Positions 39,684 through 49,120 of a stretch of 64,000 nt of DNA are shown here, piece by piece. The position numbers were made by a program, and so were the translations under genes. Positions within the stretch are counted from its first letter, which is position 1. Each line of letters starts with the position of its first letter. The DNA comes from Methylohalobius sp. Lineage in GTDB: Bacteria; Pseudomonadota; Gammaproteobacteria; Methylococcales; Methylothermaceae. Location: the NCBI GenBank assembly GCA_026415315.1, contig JAOAHI010000006.1, positions 29,119-93,118 of the forward strand. Reading direction: 5' to 3'. The notes below the pieces were generated by a model. It was not told where the DNA came from. It saw only the letters and a list, made by a program, of their open reading frames with translations, and did not search any database.

Positions 39684-41627
39684 ATGACGAAGCCTGTACC
39701 GCAACGCTATCTCGCCCATATACCAAGCCGCCTGAATCAGGCCATCGCTATGGCTACAAAGGTTCTGCTTCAGTACCAACGTGCAGAAGGCTACTGGGTG
39801 TTTGAACTGGAAGCCGATTGCACCATCCCGGCCGAATACATCTTAATGATGCACCATATGGACGAAGTGGATGAGATCCTGCAGGCCAGGCTCGCCAACT
39901 ATTTGCGGTCCAAACAGCAGAAAGACGGCAGCTGGCCGCTGTACCTTGGGGGAAAAGGTAATCTGAGCTGTTCGGTTAAGGCGTATTATGCCCTTAAGCT
40001 GGCAGGAGATTGCCCTTCCGCTCCTCATATGCAAAAGGCTAGGGAGTTTATCCTCTCTCAGGGCGGAGCCGCTAAGACCAATGTGTTTACCCGGATTACG
40101 CTTGCTTTGTTCCAACAAATCCCATGGCGCGGTGTACCGTTTATCCCGGTCGAGATCATGCTCCTGCCTAAATGGTTTCCTTTTCACCTGGACAAAGTAG
40201 CCTACTGGTCGCGCACAGTGATGGTGCCCTTGTTCATTTTGTGCTCGCTCAAGGTCAGAGCTAAAAACCCTAAAAACATCGACATCCGGGAGTTATTCGT
40301 CGTACCACCAGAAGAGGAAACCGATTACTTCTCCCACGTCAGAACTCCGCTGGGCAAACTGATTCTAGCCTTGGAACGCTTGGGGGCGAGGTTAGAGCCT
40401 TGGATTCCACCCTCGATCCGCCAGCGAGCGCTGGAAAAAGCGTTTAACTGGTTCGTCGAGCGCCTCAACGGCGAAGATGGCTTAGGGGGCATCTTTCCGG
40501 CCATGGTCAACGCCTATGAAGCGATGGCCGCCTTGGGTGTTCCCCCCGAGGACCCGCGCCGCTCGACAGCCCAAAAAGCCCTTAAGAAGCTTCTGCTCCA
40601 TCGCGACCACGAATCTTACTGCCAACCTTGCCTGTCCCCGGTGTGGGACACGGGCTTGAGCGTGCTGGCTTTACAGGAGACCCAGCGCGAAGAAAGCGAT
40701 CCGGAAGTGGCCTTGGCCGTTGAACGAGCCCTAAATTGGCTAGTGAGTAAACAGTTGCGCGATGAGCCTGGCGACTGGCGGGTGAAAAGACCGCACTTAG
40801 AGGGGGGCGGCTGGGCGTTCCAGTTCAACAACGCCTATTACCCGGACGTGGACGACACGGCGGTGGTTGCCTACGCGCTCATCCAAAGCAAAAAGCCTCT
40901 ATACCGCGAAGCTGCCTTCCGGGCCGCACGCTGGATCGCCGGGATGCAGTCCAAGAACGGCGGATGGGGAGCTTTTGACCCCGATAACACCTATTACTAT
41001 TTAAACCACATCCCTTTTGCTGATCACGGTGCCCTACTCGACCCCCCGGAAGCCGACGTCAGCGCCCGCTGCATCATGCTGCTCAGCGCCGTCTCCGCCG
41101 AGGTGCCCTATTTCAATCAAATCTCAGCACGCGGACTGGATTTCCTCTGGAACCAGCAAGAGCCGGACGGAAGCTGGTTTGGGCGCTGGGGATGTAACTA
41201 TATTTATGGCACCTGGTCGGTACTCATGGGGCTGGAGCACAGCGGTATCCCCAAAGATGACCCGCGCATCCGCAGAGCGGTGGCTTGGCTTAAGAGCATC
41301 CAGCGCGAGGACGGTGGCTGGGGGGAAAGTAACGACAGCTATGAGGACCGCCGCGATCCCTCTATCCGCGGCCGATTCCATACCAGCACTGCCTGTCAAA
41401 CGGCCTGGGCGCTTTTGGCCTTGATGGCAGCTGGGGAGACTCACAGCGAGGCGGTGCGGCGTGGAATCGATTATCTTCTAGCCAGCCAGGGAGAGGACGG
41501 TCTATGGCGGGATGAATACTTCAATGCTCCGGGCTTTCCCCGGGTTTTCTATTTGAAGTATCACGGCTACGACAAGTTTTTCCCGCTGTGGGCTTTGGCC
41601 CGTTACCGCAATGAAATCCGGTGTTAG
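39684..41627 (+). CDS. shc: Squalene-hopene cyclase
   Basis: Membrane-associated monotopic cyclase (647 aa) converting squalene to hopene/hopanol. The catalytic acid motif DVDDTAVVAYALIQ is at about residue 390. Multiple QW repeats are visible, such as QKDGSWPLYL, QSKNGGWGAFD, QEPDGSWFGRWG, QREDGGWGESND and QGEDGLWRDE. Full length. Ribosome site AAGGGG precedes it; it overlaps hpnG by 7 nt. Confidence 0.98.
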   Translation: MTKPVPQRYLAHIPSRLNQAIAMATKVLLQYQRAEGYWVFELEADCTIPAEYILMMHHMDEVDEILQARLANYLRSKQQKDGSWPLYLGGKGNLSCSVKAYYALKLAGDCPSAPHMQKAREFILSQGGAAKTNVFTRITLALFQQIPWRGVPFIPVEIMLLPKWFPFHLDKVAYWSRTVMVPLFILCSLKVRAKNPKNIDIRELFVVPPEEETDYFSHVRTPLGKLILALERLGARLEPWIPPSIRQRALEKAFNWFVERLNGEDGLGGIFPAMVNAYEAMAALGVPPEDPRRSTAQKALKKLLLHRDHESYCQPCLSPVWDTGLSVLALQETQREESDPEVALAVERALNWLVSKQLRDEPGDWRVKRPHLEGGGWAFQFNNAYYPDVDDTAVVAYALIQSKKPLYREAAFRAARWIAGMQSKNGGWGAFDPDNTYYYLNHIPFADHGALLDPPEADVSARCIMLLSAVSAEVPYFNQISARGLDFLWNQQEPDGSWFGRWGCNYIYGTWSVLMGLEHSGIPKDDPRIRRAVAWLKSIQREDGGWGESNDSYEDRRDPSIRGRFHTSTACQTAWALLALMAAGETHSEAVRRGIDYLLASQGEDGLWRDEYFNAPGFPRVFYLKYHGYDKFFPLWALARYRNEIRC

Positions 41628-42343
41628 CGATTATCGTCGCTCTGCCGGCCGAGGCCATAAGCTTGGGTCTACGGCGCCCTAGACCTGGGACCACGGTTAA
41701 GCTTTCCCCCCAAATCGCGCTTCGCGTAGCGGGCGTAGGGCCGAGTCGAGCGCGAGCAGCTGCTGAGGAACTGCTTAAAGCCGGCGCCTGCGCCATCCTC
41801 AGTTGGGGATGTGCAGCAGGTCTCACGCCGCAGCTGGCGGATGGAGCCTTGCTGCTACCACGGGACTTCCTTCTGCCTAGCGGCGCTCGCATTACAGCCG
41901 ACTGGGCCTGGTGGTCGAGCCTACAGCGCCTTTTGGTCGACTTTAACCCTTTTCTTGGCACCCTGGCTGGCAGCGAGCAGGTACTGGCGACGCCTGCTCG
42001 CAAACAGGCCCTGTTTGAAGCCACCGGTGCCAGCGCCGTGGATATGGAGAGCCCTTTCCTAGCTGGTTGGGCTGCCAAGCGAGGACTGCCTTTTGTCGCC
42101 GTGCGTTCTGTCTGCGATACGGTTGCCACCGCAATTCCTCAAGCGGTTCTGACCGCCAGCGACGAGCAGGGCCAAATCTCTTTGCTTCGCCTGCTTGCTG
42201 GAATATGGCGTCAACCTTATCAACTCAAGGACCTGGTCGAATTGGCCTTTCAGTTTCGCACCGCTCACGCTAGCCTAGCTCGAGCAGCAGCACGTTTGTG
42301 TCCCCAGCGCTTCGGCCTACCGCACGCTAAGGGCGAGTCATGA
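41621..42343 (+). CDS. hpnG: Adenosylhopane nucleosidase/phosphorylase HpnG
   Basis: Nucleoside-phosphorylase-fold enzyme (240 aa) that removes adenine from adenosylhopane to leave ribosylhopane. It starts at a GTG within the shc stop region (MLAIIVALPAEAISLGLRRP) and contains LSWGCAAGLTPQLADGALLL and the purine/ribose-site Glu in AVDMESPFLAGWAAKRGLPF. It overlaps hpnN by 4 nt (ATGA). Confidence 0.95.
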   Translation: MLAIIVALPAEAISLGLRRPRPGTTVKLSPQIALRVAGVGPSRARAAAEELLKAGACAILSWGCAAGLTPQLADGALLLPRDFLLPSGARITADWAWWSSLQRLLVDFNPFLGTLAGSEQVLATPARKQALFEATGASAVDMESPFLAGWAAKRGLPFVAVRSVCDTVATAIPQAVLTASDEQGQISLLRLLAGIWRQPYQLKDLVELAFQFRTAHASLARAAARLCPQRFGLPHAKGES

Positions 42344-44964
42344 TTCGCGCGCGTTTGTATCGGTTGGCAGAGTGGTTTGTATCTGAGCTTTTGGCCCATC
42401 CGATTAGGGTTTTAATTTTTTTGCTTACAGGTGCAGCGCTGAGCGCCTATTACGCGGCTGGACACCTTGAGCTAGAAACCAGCACGGAGAAAATGCTGGA
42501 TCCCTCTCTGCCTTTTCTCCAAAAACGCCACCAGGTCGAGACCTTGTTCCCCCAGGATAAAAATGCAATCGTGCTGCTTGTGACCTCCGCTGTGCCGGAG
42601 GCAAGCGAAAGCGCTGCTCGCCAGTTGGGGGTTATACTCTCTTCCCACCCCGAGGGCATCCGCTCGGTATACCTCCCCACCTCTCATCCGTTTTTCGACC
42701 GTCAAGGACTGTTATATCTAGAAACCCAGGACTTGGAGCGCATCGCCAGCGACCTGGCTCAAGCCCAGCCCTTCATTGCTAAGCTCTACGAGGATTTTCG
42801 CCTAGGCAGCCTGCTGTCTTTGCTCGCCAAAGCTCTTCAGTACGAGGAGCAGCTACCGGTCGCTTTGGATCCGATCGCGGCTAAGATCAGCCAGGCGCTC
42901 AATGCGGTCATCGCCGATCAACCTTATACTCTGTCTTGGCAAGATTTGATGTTTGCTCCCAAGCAAGCGCTTGGGCATACGCTGCATCTCGTGATCGTCT
43001 CGCCGGTGCTGGATTTCACCCAAGTTTTGCCCGCGGAAAGAGCGATTTCCATCATCCGCCAAGCCATTGCCCAAGTCCAAACGGCCTATGGGACCGAGAT
43101 CAAGGTCAGCGTGACTGGCGAGCCAGTCTTAGAGCACGAGGAACTATTAAGCATCACTCGCGGCACTGAGTTCGCCGGTGCCCTCTCCCTAGCACTGGTG
43201 TGCCTAGCTTTGCTTGTCGGCTTTCGCTCTTTTAGGCTGACCTTGGCGACTTTATTCGCGCTGACTCTTGGACTTTGCTACTCGGTAGGCTTTGCTGCGC
43301 TGGCGGTGGGACGGCTTAATCTCATCTCCATCGCTTTCGCCGTACTCTACATTGGCATGGGGGTGGATTACGCCACGTACCTCACCTTGCGCTACCGGGA
43401 ATATCTGCTTGAGTCCTTGCCGCCCCTTGCTGCCCTGCGCCAGAGCTTAAGCAGCGTGGCACCGACCTTGTTCCTGTGTGCCTTGACCACCGCCCTTGGG
43501 ATGTTCGGTTTTACCTTCACGCCCTATGAGGGAGTGGCAGAGCTTGGGATCATTGCCGGATCGAGCATGTTCGTCGTGGTCTTTGTCACGCTGACTGCCA
43601 TGCCGGCGCTGTTGCGTTTTATCCGCCTCAAACCTCCGGCCGTGTGGATCCAACGCCAGAGCATGTTCTTTCCACCGGCAATTGCTGCTCTCCCCGAGCG
43701 TCAGGCCAAATGGATTAAACGGGCGAGCTTCTTTGCCCTGCTTGCCGCCCTGGGGGGATTGTGCGCGGTGGAGGTCGATTTCAATCCGGCCAACTTACGC
43801 GATCCCAATTCCGAGTCGGTGCGCGCCTTCAAGCAACTCATGGCAACCAAGGAAACCTCTCCTATGTTCTTGACCAGCCTCGCCGAGGGAGAGGAGAAGG
43901 CGCGCGCGCTCAAGCGGCAACTGGAGAGCCTGCCGGAAGTAGAGGCGGCGGTTACGGTATTTGATCTTGTCCCCTCCGATCAGGAGGAGAAGTTCGCCTT
44001 AATAGAGGAACTGGCTCTCTTGTTGGGTCCCCAGTTTGAGCGTCCGCTTGCGCTCAAGCCTGGCACCACTACTCTCTCCGAGCTTGACCAGTTCCGCCGC
44101 GAACTTACCTTGCGCCCGATCACCACTGCCCTCACCCCACAAGCTCAAAGCGAGCTGTCAGAAGCCCTGAACCGCTTTATCACTCATTGTCAGCAGATTC
44201 CGGCCGAGTCGTGCCATAGGCTACTTGACCGCCTACAGGCAAGCCTGCTGGCTACTTTCCCGCAAGTGATGGAAAAGTTGCGCCTTGGGCTTTTAGCTGA
44301 ACCTTTTGGCCTGGAGGACCTGCCTCAAGACCTACGCGACCGTTGGATGAGAGATGGTCTCTACCGCATCGACACGTTTCCCGCCAAAGACATGAATGTG
44401 CTGGCCAACATCCGCGAATTCGTCCGCACAGTGCGCGCGGTCGACCCGGAGGTTACCGGTCTACCGGTGATTTACATCGAATCGATGGGCGTCATCTTAG
44501 GGGCTTTTTTTAAGGCGTTTGCCATCGCCGCGGCTATCATCACTGTGCTCCTAGGCGTGCTCTTGCGCAACGCTATCGATGTGTTTTTAGTCCTGTTGCC
44601 TTTGGTTTTGGCCTCAGTCTTCACCGGCGCGGCTACCCCCCTAATCGGCCTGCCTTTTAACTACGCCAACGTCATCGCCCTGCCCCTTTTGTTTGGGTTG
44701 GGGGTAAACTACGGGGTGTATATGGTCAGCCGTATGCACCAATTACCTCCCGATCGCCCGATCTTGACCACCAGCACAGCGCGCGGAATATTTTTCAGCG
44801 CCTTGACCACCTTAGCCAGTTTTGCCAGCCTGGCTCTAGTTTCTCACGCTGGGATCGCTAGCATGGGCCAGCTTTTAGGGTTAGGCTTGATGTTGACGCT
44901 GGCTTGTACTTTTTTTATTTTGCCTGCATTTGCCACCGGTTTGCTGCACAGGAACGCACCATGA
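42340..44964 (+). CDS. hpnN: Hopanoid transporter HpnN (RND/MMPL family)
   Basis: Large inner-membrane RND-type transporter (874 aa) believed to move hopanoids to the outer membrane. There is one N-terminal helix, a periplasmic loop, then a sterol-sensing-like block of helices (about 275-425, with IGMGVDYATYLTLRYREY). A second periplasmic loop and a second helix block (about 720-870, LPLLFGLGVNYGVYMVSRMH) follow. The repeated GxGVDY / GLGVNY motifs show the two-half architecture. It overlaps hpnO by 4 nt. Confidence 0.95.
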   Translation: MIRARLYRLAEWFVSELLAHPIRVLIFLLTGAALSAYYAAGHLELETSTEKMLDPSLPFLQKRHQVETLFPQDKNAIVLLVTSAVPEASESAARQLGVILSSHPEGIRSVYLPTSHPFFDRQGLLYLETQDLERIASDLAQAQPFIAKLYEDFRLGSLLSLLAKALQYEEQLPVALDPIAAKISQALNAVIADQPYTLSWQDLMFAPKQALGHTLHLVIVSPVLDFTQVLPAERAISIIRQAIAQVQTAYGTEIKVSVTGEPVLEHEELLSITRGTEFAGALSLALVCLALLVGFRSFRLTLATLFALTLGLCYSVGFAALAVGRLNLISIAFAVLYIGMGVDYATYLTLRYREYLLESLPPLAALRQSLSSVAPTLFLCALTTALGMFGFTFTPYEGVAELGIIAGSSMFVVVFVTLTAMPALLRFIRLKPPAVWIQRQSMFFPPAIAALPERQAKWIKRASFFALLAALGGLCAVEVDFNPANLRDPNSESVRAFKQLMATKETSPMFLTSLAEGEEKARALKRQLESLPEVEAAVTVFDLVPSDQEEKFALIEELALLLGPQFERPLALKPGTTTLSELDQFRRELTLRPITTALTPQAQSELSEALNRFITHCQQIPAESCHRLLDRLQASLLATFPQVMEKLRLGLLAEPFGLEDLPQDLRDRWMRDGLYRIDTFPAKDMNVLANIREFVRTVRAVDPEVTGLPVIYIESMGVILGAFFKAFAIAAAIITVLLGVLLRNAIDVFLVLLPLVLASVFTGAATPLIGLPFNYANVIALPLLFGLGVNYGVYMVSRMHQLPPDRPILTTSTARGIFFSALTTLASFASLALVSHAGIASMGQLLGLGLMLTLACTFFILPAFATGLLHRNAP

Positions 44965-46352
44965 CGCATTCTATCGCCAAGATCTTCCAAACTCGTCGCG
45001 GAGATAATTTTGCCCTCCATGACCGGTTTTTGAATTCGCAAATGGTCAAAGTTTTAAAGACCATAGGTTACGATCGGGTGTACACCAAAGCCGAGGGGCC
45101 GTATCTGTATGACGACCAAGGTAACCAATACCTAGATCTTTTAAGCGGTTTTGGCGTGTTCGCACTCGGCCGCAATCATCCCACGGTCAAAGCCGCTCTG
45201 CAGGAAGTTTTAACTTCTGACCTGCCTGATCTCGTGCAGATGGACGTCTCCTTGCTTGCCGGCTTGCTCGCTGAGAAGCTAGTCCAAGCCACGCCCGAGC
45301 CACTGACTCGAGTGTTTTTCTGCAACTCCGGCGCCGAAGCAGTAGAGGCGGCAATCAAATTCGCCCGTTACACCACTGGCCGCAGCCGCATCCTTTACTG
45401 TGAGCATGCTTTTCACGGTCTCACCCTCGGAGCACTCTCTTTAAATGGCGAGGAAATCTTCCGCCAGGGGTTCGGTCCTCTGTTACCCGACTGCGTTCCT
45501 ATCCCGTTCAACGATCTGGCCGCTTTGGAACAAGCGCTGGCCGAGCAGCCGACTGCGGCGTTCATCGTTGAACCGATCCAGGGCAAGGGAGTCAATCTCC
45601 CCGCGGATGATTACCTGCCCGAGGCGGCCCGCCTGTGCCGCAAATATGGGGCGCTTTTGGTCGCCGACGAAGTTCAAACGGGCCTTGGTCGGACTGGCCG
45701 GTTGTGGGCCGTGGAACATTGGGGAGTGGAGCCGGACATGCTACTGATCGCCAAAGCGCTCTCGGGTGGTTTTGTGCCGGTAGGAGCCGTGGTGATGACC
45801 GCCCAGATTATGGATAAAGTGTTCAACCGCATGGACCGGGCGGTAGTGCACGGATCCACTTTTGCCAAAAATAACCTGGCCATGGCAGCAGGTCTTGCCA
45901 CTTTGACTGTGCTCGAGGAGGAAAACCTGATCGCCAACGCGGCTCAGCAAGGCGAGGCTCTGCTTGATGGACTTAGGCCATTGGTAGCCAAATACGAGTT
46001 CTTCCGCGAAATCCGCGGTAAGGGGCTGATGCTGGCCTTGGAGTTTGGCAAACCGCACAGCCTCAAGCTCAAGACCGCTTGGAACCTACTGGAGGCGGCT
46101 AACAAAGGGCTGTTTAGCCAAATGGTTACAATTCCTCTGTTCAAACGCCATCGAATCCTAAGTCAGGTGGCCGGACACGGCATGAATGTGGTGAAATTCC
46201 TGCCGCCTTTGGTGATCACAAGCCAGGACGTAGCTTGGATTATAGCTGCTTGCGATGCGGTGTTGGCCGACTGCCACCAGGTTCCGGGAGCGATCTGGGA
46301 TTTAGGCAAAACCTTGGCCGGCCACGCTTTAAAAGCCAGAAAAACGGCTTAA
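44961..46352 (+). CDS. hpnO: Hopanoid aminotransferase HpnO
   Basis: Class III PLP aminotransferase (463 aa) that makes 35-aminobacteriohopanetriol. Motifs are LLSGFGVFALGRNHP, FFCNSGAEAVEAAIKFARY, VADEVQTGLGRTGRLWAVEH and the PLP lysine in LLIAKALSGGFVPVGAV (about 273). I use MTHSIAKIFQ at 44961, inside the hpnN stop (ATGA); the longer upstream reading is hpnN sequence. It is predictive for aminohopanoids, common in methanotrophs. Confidence 0.95.
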   Translation: MTHSIAKIFQTRRGDNFALHDRFLNSQMVKVLKTIGYDRVYTKAEGPYLYDDQGNQYLDLLSGFGVFALGRNHPTVKAALQEVLTSDLPDLVQMDVSLLAGLLAEKLVQATPEPLTRVFFCNSGAEAVEAAIKFARYTTGRSRILYCEHAFHGLTLGALSLNGEEIFRQGFGPLLPDCVPIPFNDLAALEQALAEQPTAAFIVEPIQGKGVNLPADDYLPEAARLCRKYGALLVADEVQTGLGRTGRLWAVEHWGVEPDMLLIAKALSGGFVPVGAVVMTAQIMDKVFNRMDRAVVHGSTFAKNNLAMAAGLATLTVLEEENLIANAAQQGEALLDGLRPLVAKYEFFREIRGKGLMLALEFGKPHSLKLKTAWNLLEAANKGLFSQMVTIPLFKRHRILSQVAGHGMNVVKFLPPLVITSQDVAWIIAACDAVLADCHQVPGAIWDLGKTLAGHALKARKTA

Positions 46353-46368
46353 ACCTTAAGGATGCTTC

Positions 46369-46725
46369 ATGCGTTACTTCGCTTTCCCCATCGTCCTGGT
46401 CTTAACCCTAATATCCTTGGCTCACGCCCACGCGGTGATCGTCCGCTCCTCCTTGGATACCCATCCCCCTGAGCCCGATCAGGCCGCTAAAGTTTCCTTG
46501 ATCTTTAACTCCCACATCGAAACGAGGCTCTCTCAAGTTTTATTGGTGACTCAAGGCGACCGCAAACGACCGCTGCCTTTTCAAGCTGGAAAAGAGCGGG
46601 GAGAAGTCGTTGTGGATCTTCCTCCGTTGCCGCCCGGCGAATATGCTCTGCAGCTTAAGGTCTTTGCCGCCGACGGTCACCTGACCGAGGAAGTGCGCAA
46701 GTTTTTCATCCGCGGGGAGAAGTGA
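46369..46725 (+). CDS. copC: CopC-like periplasmic copper-binding protein
   Basis: 118 aa with a signal peptide (about 1-20, cut after AHA). The mature end begins HAVIVRSS, giving the N-terminal His of the CopC copper site, with later HPPEP and a C-terminal DGHLTEEVRKFFI that supplies the other ligands. It starts 16 nt after hpnO and is coupled to copD. A role in copper delivery is likely from the family; its place in a hopanoid operon is notable. Confidence 0.9.
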   Translation: MRYFAFPIVLVLTLISLAHAHAVIVRSSLDTHPPEPDQAAKVSLIFNSHIETRLSQVLLVTQGDRKRPLPFQAGKERGEVVVDLPPLPPGEYALQLKVFAADGHLTEEVRKFFIRGEK

Positions 46726-46727
46726 TC

Positions 46728-48377
46728 ATGCCGACGTTGGCTGTAGGGGGACTGCAGGGGCTAGCCAATTTCCTCGACGCCTTAATGGGCGGAATTGGGT
46801 TGATCAGTTTTTCTCTGGTCATAGGGGCCTGGGTTTTCGTTTTTCTGATCCTCAAGCCGCTCGCGCCCCACGAAGAAGACACGACCAAACCGACGCTTTT
46901 CAGCTTGCGCTGGCTATACCTAGGGGCGTTTACCCTGGCGGCCAGCCACGCCGTGGCTCTTGTGGCTAAAGCGTTTGTCCTTCGCGAAACTCTAGGCCAT
47001 TTTCCCTTCGCTGCCTATCTCAGTACAACCCAGTTCCAAGCCGGTCTAGTCAGAATGATATTCAGCCTGGCCCTGGGAATCGCCGGTATGCGCCTGTTCA
47101 AGCGCCCGGATGATCCCGCCCCCAGGCGGTGGACCCTGGGTTTGATGACTGCCGTTACCGTCTGTGGGGCTTGGCTCACCCACGCCGTGGGGCGGTTTGA
47201 GCACCGAGAAATCCTGATGCTTCTCACCCTAGCTCACCAAGTGGCCGGGGGGCTGTGGTTTGGGGGCGTAGTGCAACTCATCGTGTTCTGGCAGACCGCG
47301 CGCAGTGAACCAAGTCTGCACCGCCTGTGGCCGCCACTTCTGATCCGCTTTTCTGTTCTAGGGATAACTGCAGTCCTCGCCTTGCTCCTTACGGGTTTGC
47401 CCTTGGCCTTGAGCTATGTGGACGACCTCCGCGCTTTGCTAGGGACCGGCTACGGCAGCCTACTACTGACTAAAATAGCACTGCTCGCCGTCGCTTTGGG
47501 ACTAGCCTGGATGAACCATCGCACAGCCAAGAGTTGGCTGCGAGGGCAATGCGATCCTCATCTTTATCGCACCGTCCCCCACCTGATCGAGGCTGAATCT
47601 TTCATCTTGGTAAGCCTGCTATTCGTGGCAGCCACTTTGTCGAGCCAACCGCCAGCGGTAGACATTCCTCATCTGATCGCCTCTCCAGGCGAAGTCTGGC
47701 AGATGTTTAGCCCCAAGTGGCCCACCCTAGTCTCACCCTCCCATGAAGAGCTTCTTTGGAGCGAAGCCCAGCGCGCCACCATCGTCGGTAAACAGCCGCC
47801 GGTGGCAGCTTCCCAGTGGTCTAACTTCAACCACAACGTAGCCGGGCTGTTCTTGACCGTAATGGCCGGGGTGGCCCTAATCGGCTATTTTTGGCGCGCT
47901 AAGTGGTCCTGCTACTGGCCTGCTGGATTTATTGGCCTGGCGGTTTTCCTGTTCTTTCGCTCCGACGCCCAAGCCTGGCCGCTCGGCCCTTTAGGATTCT
48001 GGGAGAGCACTTTAGGCGACGGTGAGATCCTCCAACATCGGATCGCCACATTTTTGGCCTTTATCTTGGGGACTTTGGAGGTCCGAGCGCGCACCAAAGA
48101 AACGGCTTACAAACTGCGCTATCTGTTCCCGGTTTTGTGCGCCTTTGGTGGCATTCTCCTCCTAACGCATTCCCACGCCGGATTTGAGCTTAAAACCGAG
48201 TACCTGATCCAATCCACCCACACGGCGATGGGGCTGCTTGCCGTAATCTTGGCTGCGGCCCGCTGGCTGGAACTCAAGCTCGAACCGCCCGCCGCCACTT
48301 GGGCTGGAATTACGGCGATGGGCGCAATGGGGCTGATCGGGTTGATCCTAATGTTTTACGACGAGCCTTTGTATTAG
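46728..48377 (+). CDS. copD: CopD-family membrane protein with extended C-terminal membrane domain
   Basis: 549 aa, well above the roughly 300 aa of ordinary CopD. The N-terminal half (about 1-315) is CopD-like with eight or so helices and conserved His (LTHAVGRFEHRE, LAHQVAGGLWFGGVVQLI). A non-membrane loop (about 320-380) leads to a second set of helices (about 385-545) with several His (QHRIATF, LTHSHAG, STHTAMG). ATG 46728 is preferred; GTG 46722 overlaps the copC stop. It may move copper or a metal-linked redox group. Its 3' end overlaps hpnM antisense by 68 nt. Confidence 0.88.
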   Translation: MPTLAVGGLQGLANFLDALMGGIGLISFSLVIGAWVFVFLILKPLAPHEEDTTKPTLFSLRWLYLGAFTLAASHAVALVAKAFVLRETLGHFPFAAYLSTTQFQAGLVRMIFSLALGIAGMRLFKRPDDPAPRRWTLGLMTAVTVCGAWLTHAVGRFEHREILMLLTLAHQVAGGLWFGGVVQLIVFWQTARSEPSLHRLWPPLLIRFSVLGITAVLALLLTGLPLALSYVDDLRALLGTGYGSLLLTKIALLAVALGLAWMNHRTAKSWLRGQCDPHLYRTVPHLIEAESFILVSLLFVAATLSSQPPAVDIPHLIASPGEVWQMFSPKWPTLVSPSHEELLWSEAQRATIVGKQPPVAASQWSNFNHNVAGLFLTVMAGVALIGYFWRAKWSCYWPAGFIGLAVFLFFRSDAQAWPLGPLGFWESTLGDGEILQHRIATFLAFILGTLEVRARTKETAYKLRYLFPVLCAFGGILLLTHSHAGFELKTEYLIQSTHTAMGLLAVILAAARWLELKLEPPAATWAGITAMGAMGLIGLILMFYDEPLY

Positions 48378-49044
48378 TCTCTTCCTCGACCATGCCCTTA
48401 GCGTAATTCGCGATGCGCTCATCTAGTTTGGCCAGCAGACGCGCAAACCCTTCTTTGACTAAGATGTCGGAGAACTGAGCGCGTTTGAGTGCTAGGTCGC
48501 TGACCCCATCGTAGCGCACGTCTATAATCTTCCAGCCTCCCGGTGCAGGCTTGAGGATATAGACGAACTGGACGCTAGGTTCTTTGGGCGATTCGAGAAC
48601 TGCCTTCACCACTCTCAGTTTATTGCGAAATGGCTCTTCGCTTAGGATCTTGAATTGCTCGCCGGAGTAATCGTTGAATTCCGCTGCATAAGCAGCGATA
48701 CCGAATTCGATCATTTTCTGAACAAAAATCTTTTTGTCCTCCGGCGAGAGCTGCCTCCAGTGAGACCCAAGCACGTAGCGGGAAATCGAGACAAAGTCGT
48801 AAACCTCTGTGACGACTGGCTGGAGCAGGCGATAACGCCCGGAATAACCCAACTCTCTAGCCCGGCGCATGACCTCGAGCAAAGTCTGATTGAGCTTGGC
48901 CACCACTGCTTTGGCTTCAGCCGTCTGCGGCGCCGGCATCCGTTGCTCCGATAAGTCAGGAGGTGGCTCACTGGATAGGGGCCCGGCTTGCAAAATTCCA
49001 GGCAGCAAAACCATCACAACCCTTAACCAGCGGCTCACTCGCAT
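48310..49044 (-). CDS. hpnM: HpnM / MlaC-like periplasmic lipid-binding protein
   Basis: Ttg2D/MlaC-family protein (244 aa) with a signal peptide (about 1-22). Family pieces are EVYDFVSISRYVLGSHWRQL, SPEDKKIFVQKMIEFGIAAY and GGWKIIDVRYDGVSDLALKR. In the context of hpnN it is likely the hopanoid-linked HpnM, a soluble shuttle partner; general MlaC is the alternative. The ATG at 49044 is set by AAGGAGG 5 nt upstream. The basic C-terminal tail (about 24 residues) is read antisense to copD. Confidence 0.87.
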   Translation of the reverse strand: MRVSRWLRVVMVLLPGILQAGPLSSEPPPDLSEQRMPAPQTAEAKAVVAKLNQTLLEVMRRARELGYSGRYRLLQPVVTEVYDFVSISRYVLGSHWRQLSPEDKKIFVQKMIEFGIAAYAAEFNDYSGEQFKILSEEPFRNKLRVVKAVLESPKEPSVQFVYILKPAPGGWKIIDVRYDGVSDLALKRAQFSDILVKEGFARLLAKLDERIANYAKGMVEEETNTKARRKTLGSTRSAPLRPSP

Positions 49045-49120
49045 CGCAACCTCCTTCATAGCTTATTATCGTTTACACCTTCGGGTTTGTCTGTCCGAAG
49101 ACTAACGGTATTTTACTAGA

